This document shows, piece by piece, positions 21,963-27,420 of a stretch of 27,420 nucleotides of DNA. Positions within the stretch are counted from its first letter, which is position 1. Every line of letters begins with the position of its first letter. The notes below the pieces were generated by a model that saw only the letters and a list, made by a program, of their open reading frames with translations, was not told where the DNA came from and ran no database searches. The stretch is from positions 1 through 27,420 of the forward strand of contig JAYMSP010001960.1 in the NCBI GenBank assembly GCA_036897095.1, written 5' to 3'. Both the position numbers and the translations under genes were made by a program. Origin of the DNA: Plantago elongata (taxonomy: Eukaryota > Streptophyta > Magnoliopsida > Lamiales > Plantaginaceae).

Positions 21963-22742
21963 TAAACTCAAATCCAACAATTGACCTGACTTAACTAGTG
22001 ATAAAGGTTCGACTGGATTAATTCAAGATGTAAAAATTCTAATAATTTATAAATTTCCAGAATGAAACATGAGGTTAATTTGGACATAAAACAAATAACA
22101 TAAACCATCACACTTTAAGATGTGTTTTGAAATCATGGATGTCCCTGGGAATTTCTAAACATGCACCTAAGTATCCAAGACCGCAGCCTCTCTTTTTTGG
22201 GCTTTTGGAGATGTATTATTACACCTAATAAAACTTTATCATGTACTAGCATATATGTGTTCAGATCAACCATTAAAGATAACTCTTCACACCTTACCCA
22301 TCACTATCTGTATCTGATATCAATCACACACCCCATCTCTATTAAATACGTTATTACCATAATGAGATGAGTGAGTTTGTCATGTTTAATGCTAGTATGC
22401 ATGACTCGCACAGAGACACATTTACCTTTGATCGAATGTCAACCTAACACGCTACTGTAGTATACATATTTCGTTCTCCGCAACTTGATCATTTTCATAG
22501 TCGTAATAGTCCACCACCAGTCCACCTTGCCATTTATTGCACACCTATGACACGATGACACCGACATCTTCTAAATTGCCACATGATCTGTGTATTTCAA
22601 CTTTTAGCAACTGGTAGGCGACTTTGCTGTACTTGATCAATACCTATCGACAATTTCACCCTTTCCAATAGTATTTACATAAACCAAATATATTTAAAAA
22701 TTCAAATAATACACTTTAAAAATTTCTATCATGAAGTATATA
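21963..22742. other. Intergenic DNA, no gene seen
   Basis: The only open frame (22161-22370, plus) has no family features. The base composition is mixed, with a C-rich, CACC-containing patch at 22500-22560 that has no recognisable structure. Confidence 0.45.
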
Positions 22743-22990
22743 TCCTCCGTCCTGAAAAAAGTTTCACGAAGCCAGCCACAAACATTTGTATACGTAATTA
22801 AATAATGTATATTTATTGAAATTGAAATAGTGAATATAAAGGTTGTGGTCCAGATACATTGAACTTTTTTTTATTATAACATTAGATTGTGAGATTGTGG
22901 GGTAATAAAAATTACTAAATATGAAAATTATACAATGAATTGGGACACTGCAAAACGGAATACGAGATATTCAATTTAGAACGGAAAGAG
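22743..22990. mobile_element. Degenerate Stowaway-like MITE
   Basis: A 248-bp element starting TCCTCCGTCCTGAAA and ending GGAAAGAG, with TA on each side (22741-22742 and 22991-22992). The outer inverted repeat is imperfect (TCCTCCGTCC against CTCTTTCCGTTC), and a GGGACACTGCAAAACGGA block near the right end is typical of the group. It lies about 560 bp before the receptor kinase start codon. Confidence 0.6.
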
Positions 22991-22992
22991 TA

Positions 22993-23378
22993 TGTATCAT
23001 AATAATATGGGTATAATGTATTTGTAAATTAATACAATCATGATCATTGAAAAATATGTAAGAGTAATTAATTGTGTTGTGTAGACAGTGTACTTGTTCT
23101 CGAAAATTAAGTACCTGTTTGTTATACCGTTGAAGCGGTCATCTCCCCACTCAAATCGAACATGTTGTACAAAAGTACACTTAAATTCTATATCAATCGG
23201 TCCCTATTAATCGAGAAGCAAATCCCAAAGTTGACCGGTTCATCATCAATTCAAAACCAAATCGACAATAACATACCATAAACAATTAGGAATGAAGAGA
23301 GTTGGTTGTCGTTTTTAGGCTGCTGTTTTCTTTCTTTCATTCAACATTATTTGCCTGTTACTTTTCTCCCGCCTCCTG
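22993..23378. other. Upstream region of the receptor kinase gene
   Basis: The presumed promoter of the downstream gene. TTGACC (W-box core, 23232-23237) is present once. No other gene is seen. Confidence 0.4.
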
Positions 23379-23386
23379 TATATATT
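23379..23386 (+). promoter_or_regulatory. TATA box of the receptor kinase gene
   Basis: TATATATT about 170 bp before the start codon, followed by a pyrimidine-rich stretch (CTCTTC, TTTTCCCC) typical of a plant 5' UTR. Confidence 0.5.
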
Positions 23387-23551
23387 CGATCTACAACGAC
23401 CTCTTGTCTATTTATTTCAACTTGCAACTACATTACAATATCTCTTCATTTTTTCCCCATTCTCTTCCATTTCGTCATCTTCATCACACAGTACCATTTC
23501 AACTACCTACTCAAACAAGAAGACAGGTTACACTTACACCACATTATTCCC

Positions 23552-26500
23552 ATGGGAACTCGTACGACTCCACATGGAGGGATCAAGTTTGCGAAATTGA
23601 TCGTTTTCACTGCTGTTTTCGTTACTCTGGCTTTCACATCCGTTGCTCAAGTTCTACCTGCTAATGAAGGTAAACATGATTACTCACTTCTTCTGTCTTT
23701 CCATTTCTATAACAGGTCTAAAACATTTTATGTATTTTCGTGTTCTTTAGTTCGGTGTTTGATTTCGTTTGTTTCGACTTATGAGTTACTGTATGATTTA
23801 TGAAACACTAGAATCCCACCAATGGTATTCCTTCCCTCATACACAACAGGGTCTGCTAAGAGCATCTTAGGATGCTAAGGGACTAATTGTTATATAATTT
23901 GAGTTGTTTTTTTCCAATTGAAATTCAATTTTTTTTATATAAAATGTTCAATTTGAGTGGGGAGATGGCACTCCAACAGAGTATCTCAGGGCCTGATTGG
24001 TATAGAATTTGAATGGATATTTTGGTGAAATTGTGATTGGAATAGAATGGAAATAGGGCATTTGAAGTGTATTTTAAGCCAAATCAATGTTTGTCGAGCC
24101 AAATTGATCGATTATAATTGTATAACAAGCAGCCCCTCAATGTTTCATTTGGTACAGTGCCACTCAAGTTTATTCTAAAAAATTCCTGATTAACTGTCCA
24201 AAAATCTGCGATATATAAATGAAATATACATAAATTGGTTTGGTCCTTAATTTGACGAAATGGAATTGTTTATCTTGTGATATAACGTGATTCAAGCCTG
24301 ATTGTGATGATCTAGTGTCATTAGTCAAGACCTATGCATTTTTATTTTGTAAAATTAGCAATTATTGGAATCTTATATGGAATTGTCCAGTCAATGAAAT
24401 GATGAAGATAAGCTATGCACCAATATAATAATATGATTATGAATAGAAATATCTTAACATAAGATTCCAATAGATTATTTAACTAAACTTGATTTGACAT
24501 TTATGTCATTCGGCAAGATAACAACTTGGACCTGTTTGTTTATTGATCAACTTGTTCAATTATGATATAATATCAAAGTTTAGGGACCTTGAGATTTGGT
24601 CAAAGGTGAATGCATGGACAATTTTGAACTTGTACAGTGGTTTTCATACGGTTTGTCAATCGATGAAAATTTTAAAATTAGATTAAAATAAACGTTTTAA
24701 ACCAGCTTGAGGAATTAATAATGTGCCAAACAAGCACAAAGTTTCAAGTCCAGTTGACTGAACCAAAACGTGAATTTAGATTTACTATAAAATAAACTCA
24801 ACTTGTTGTCTAGTTCTGTTTATTTCTTACAGTACATTTTAATAAAACCAATTCATATCCCAAACACCAGTTGAAATGTCAAATGGTTTTCTTTGTCCAA
24901 TTCAATACTGTTCTGGTCATGATAAGATATAGTATTACCTAATCCATATACTTTATGAGCATACAATAATTGCAACATCTACTAGTATTATTCACCTTTT
25001 CGTGAGCCGCCAATGTTATCCAACAAAATATCTTATAGGGACTGATTGACATAGTATTTAAATCGTTCCATTTGACTCGATGACAGTGATTTGGCCTAAA
25101 ATACATTTCAAATACTCCATTTCAATTTCTTTTTAAATATAATTTCACCAAAATTCTATTTAAATGGCCATTGAGTGTAATGCCAATCAAGCCCATAGAA
25201 TCATAGAATCAGACAGTTTTCATCTTGACATCTATAAGCTGTAAGACAACAACAGCAACATGGACCACAGTTTGAAATGTGTATACAGTTTGTTTGCAAC
25301 ATGTGATATCTTCATAACCAATTTGACATATTACCTCTATTATATTGGATTGGATTGAGCCCATCTCAATCTAGCGAGCATGATTTGATACTTGCTACCT
25401 ACTTTTTTTTTTTTTTTAACGTATTCGGTGGATTTTAACTTGTTACAGTTCGAGCTCTTCAAGCAATATCCTCTACACTTCGGAACACCTACTGGACTAT
25501 AAGACCAGACTCTTGCTTAGATGCGACTGCGTTTAACATGACCATTGTGCCAAACCAAATACACAGCACTGTGGTTTGTGATTGTACATTTAACAGCAGC
25601 ACTGTATGCCATGTCACCAACATGTACGTATAACTAATGCTCTTGAATACACAATCTGAGAACTGATATCATGCACATACATTTTAGGATTAACGTGAAT
25701 CGTCTCTTATGTTACCAATAGATTGCTGAGGGGTCTCAATTTGACTGGAACTTTGCCCGTGGAATTCAACAACCTTACTTTCCTTCAAGAGATGTAAGTG
25801 ATAAACGTAGCTAATTTAATGGATGCTGGAACTTGGATTTTTGGCTTTGAGAAGAGAACTTGATAGGTTTAACAATTGCAGTGATCTTACTCGTAATTAC
25901 ATCAACGGGACACTCCCTTCTGCATTAGGACAGCATCCATCTCTTGTGACACTGTAAGTCCATATTATGTTCAAGACATCGCGGCAACTGAAGCTGAATT
26001 CTTTACACAATGTTTTTAGTGTTGACCGGTTTTTATTACAGGTCACTGCTTGGGAACCGTTTAAGTGGTACAATACCAGCAGAATTTGGTAACATTGCAA
26101 CTCTTGAAGCATTGTGAGTAATGAAATTGTTTGTTTGTTGAAGAATGTAGGATTGTACGTAGTTTAAATCCTTATCTTATTTTGAATTTGGATGCTCAGG
26201 GTATTGGAGAACAATCTTCTAGCAGGAAATCTTCCACCGAACCTTGGAAGCTTGAGGAGTTTGAGTAGGCTGTAAGATTTGAATTACTTATCTACACATA
26301 TCTTATTATCATGTGCATTCTTCAACAATTCACTTATTCATGTTATCTCTCAAGTAAATTGATGTGGGTACTTAGATTATGTTCTAAGCTATTTCTGGAC
26401 AAGAACTAACAGTAAGGACTAGGTTGTGTACTAAAACTAAACATTGGTCCTAGTCGTAATGGTACTCAGATTTTCACAACTCCTTGAATCGTTTCAAGTC

Positions 26501-27420
26501 GTATGTGCTGACTGAAATGTTCTCAATGCAGCTTGCTTTCTGCGAATAATTTCAATGGAACAATTCCTGAATCATTAGGCAATTTAAGGAACTTGACAGA
26601 TTTGTAAGTGATATTATACTATAGCAATTATAAATCCAACGCCTTAAGTTCATACACATGGTATTTATCAGTTTTGTACTCTTGCAGCCGGATAGATGGG
26701 AGCGAAATATCAGGAGGAATACCTGATTTCATTGGAAATTGGACCAGACTTGATAGACTGTGAGTTCATTTTACAACAAAATTGCATCTTCGCTAATATG
26801 ATATAATGTAGATGCATATATATAACTACAACATTCATTGCTATGTGTATTCCCTGAAATTGTTGCAGTGATATGCAAGGTACATCACTGGAAGGCCCTA
26901 TCCCCGATAGCATATCTCTGTTGGCAAACTTGACAGAACTGTAAGCTCAATGATGTTACTGACATAGGAGATGCATAAGCAGATGAAAATTGGTTAGGTT
27001 TCTAACAGTTCTGTGTACAATTTTCAATTTTCAGGAGAATTACCGATCTGAATGTTTCAAGCATGACTTTCCCTAGTCTCCAAAACTTGACAGCCCTTGA
27101 AAGACTGTGAGCATCACTTGTTATTTTCAGCCAAATCTTCCTTTTGTACCCGAAAGGTTCTTAGTTTCTTACTAAAATCTTCCTCATGCAGAGTATTAAG
27201 AAACTGTTCGATTACTGGTTCAATTCCAGCATACGTAGGAAACATGGCTTCACTAGTAGAACTGTGAGTATGCCTTGGTATCGGAAGTATTTTGGATTAT
27301 CATTTTCATCTTCTCTTATTATTATTGCACTAGATTTATATTCAACTGAATCTGTGCAGAGACCTGAGCTTCAACATGTTGAACGGTCAAATTCCGAATA
27401 GCCTCCAGCAGCTGTCCGCA
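23552..27420 (+). CDS. LRR receptor-like kinase, 5' part (LRR VIII-2 type)
   Basis: Twelve exons are visible: 23552-23669, 25449-25623, nine of exactly 72 nt with starts at 25722, 25882, 26042, 26200, 26532, 26688, 26869, 27035 and 27192, plus one from 27360 to the window end. Joined, they keep one frame. The product starts with a hydrophobic signal sequence (LIVFTAVFVTLAF). A cysteine-bearing cap follows (VRALQAISSTLRNTYW, then VVCDCTFNSSTVCHVTNI), then LRRs such as LLRGLNLTGTLPVEFNNLT, ISGGIPDFIGNWTRLDRLDM and VLRNCSITGSIPAYVGNM. This series is characteristic of At1g07650/At1g53430/RFK1-type kinases, which continue with a malectin domain, a membrane helix and a cytosolic kinase; those parts lie beyond the window. 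The ligand is unknown. The ATG at 23552 directly precedes the signal peptide. Confidence 0.92.
23989..24086. repeat. MITE-end relic, inverted partner of the 3' copy
   Basis: This begins GGGCCTGATTGGTAT and includes TTTTGGTGAAATT and TTTTAAGCCAAATCA. It matches, in inverse orientation, the right part of the element at 25038-25194 (GGCTTGATTGGCAT, ATTTTGGTGAAATTA and TTTTAGGCCAAATCA on the opposite strand). It is probably one end of a related, partly deleted element. Confidence 0.6.
25038..25194. mobile_element. Tourist/Harbinger-like MITE in intron 1
   Basis: A 157-bp element with inverted ends: GGGACTGATTGACAT on the left and ATGCCAATCAAGCCC on the right. It is flanked by ATA on both sides (25035-25037 and 25195-25197). 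A 3-bp duplication and GGG-starting ends fit PIF/Harbinger (Tourist) MITEs, though TWA is the usual target and ATA deviates. It is non-coding. Confidence 0.55.

Larger units (their letters stand above)
23670..25448 (+). other. Receptor kinase intron 1, with MITE-derived inverted repeats
   Basis: A 1779-nt intron between the signal-peptide exon and the cap exon. It carries the inverted related segments described separately and a run of 15 T at 25403-25417 near the acceptor. No other gene is seen. Confidence 0.8.

Noticed and set aside
23302..23803. Two overlapping plus-strand open frames before and across the receptor kinase start
   Set aside because: One is the kinase frame extended upstream through the 5' UTR and downstream into intron 1; the other is an out-of-frame shadow. 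The ATG at 23552 fits the signal peptide.
1..27420. CRISPR arrays, bacterial operons, rRNA or tRNA genes
   Set aside because: None was recognised. The direct repeats seen are simple-sequence, transposon or intronic duplications without regular spacers, and no cloverleaf with A/B boxes was found by eye.

Overview
The window is nuclear DNA from a plant, most likely a eudicot. The genes have many short exons with GT..AG introns, the intergenic DNA is very AT-rich, and typical plant transposon relics lie between the genes. The proteins are plant-specific types: an AT74-type phosphoglycerate mutase-like protein, a TIR1/AFB-like F-box protein, an RBR ligase with an RNase H-like domain, plant mitochondrial ATP synthase subunit d, and an LRR receptor kinase of the At1g07650/At1g53430 type. 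I cannot name the species; an asterid would fit, but that is a guess. All exon boundaries below were worked out by hand from reading-frame continuity and splice consensus.

Layout. Positions 1-8860 are gene-poor and hold decayed mobile DNA. They contain a cluster of hAT-like MITEs (2371-2923), the 3' part of a dead Helitron helicase on the minus strand with its probable 3' terminus (3580-4515), and a MULE-type element with long inverted repeats and a perfect 9-bp target duplication (5853-6640). Positions 8894-21103 are gene-dense. In order they hold the AT74-like gene (+), a short divergent TIR1/AFB-like F-box gene (-, tail-to-tail with it), an RBR E3 ligase gene (+) with a Stowaway-like MITE just upstream, and the five-exon ATP synthase subunit d gene (+). 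From 21104 to 23551 is intergenic DNA with two further Stowaway-like MITEs. The window closes with the 5' half of an LRR receptor kinase gene (+, from 23552, running off the end), in which each 72-nt exon encodes one leucine-rich repeat.

These are separately transcribed housekeeping and signalling genes, not a pathway or operon. I found no clearly new multi-gene system. The most unusual local features are a set of tandemly duplicated 5' splice donors at the start of the AT74-like intron, the auxin-receptor-like F-box gene that has lost its pocket residues and most LRRs, and a weak donor in the RBR gene whose retention would remove the end of the catalytic Rcat domain.
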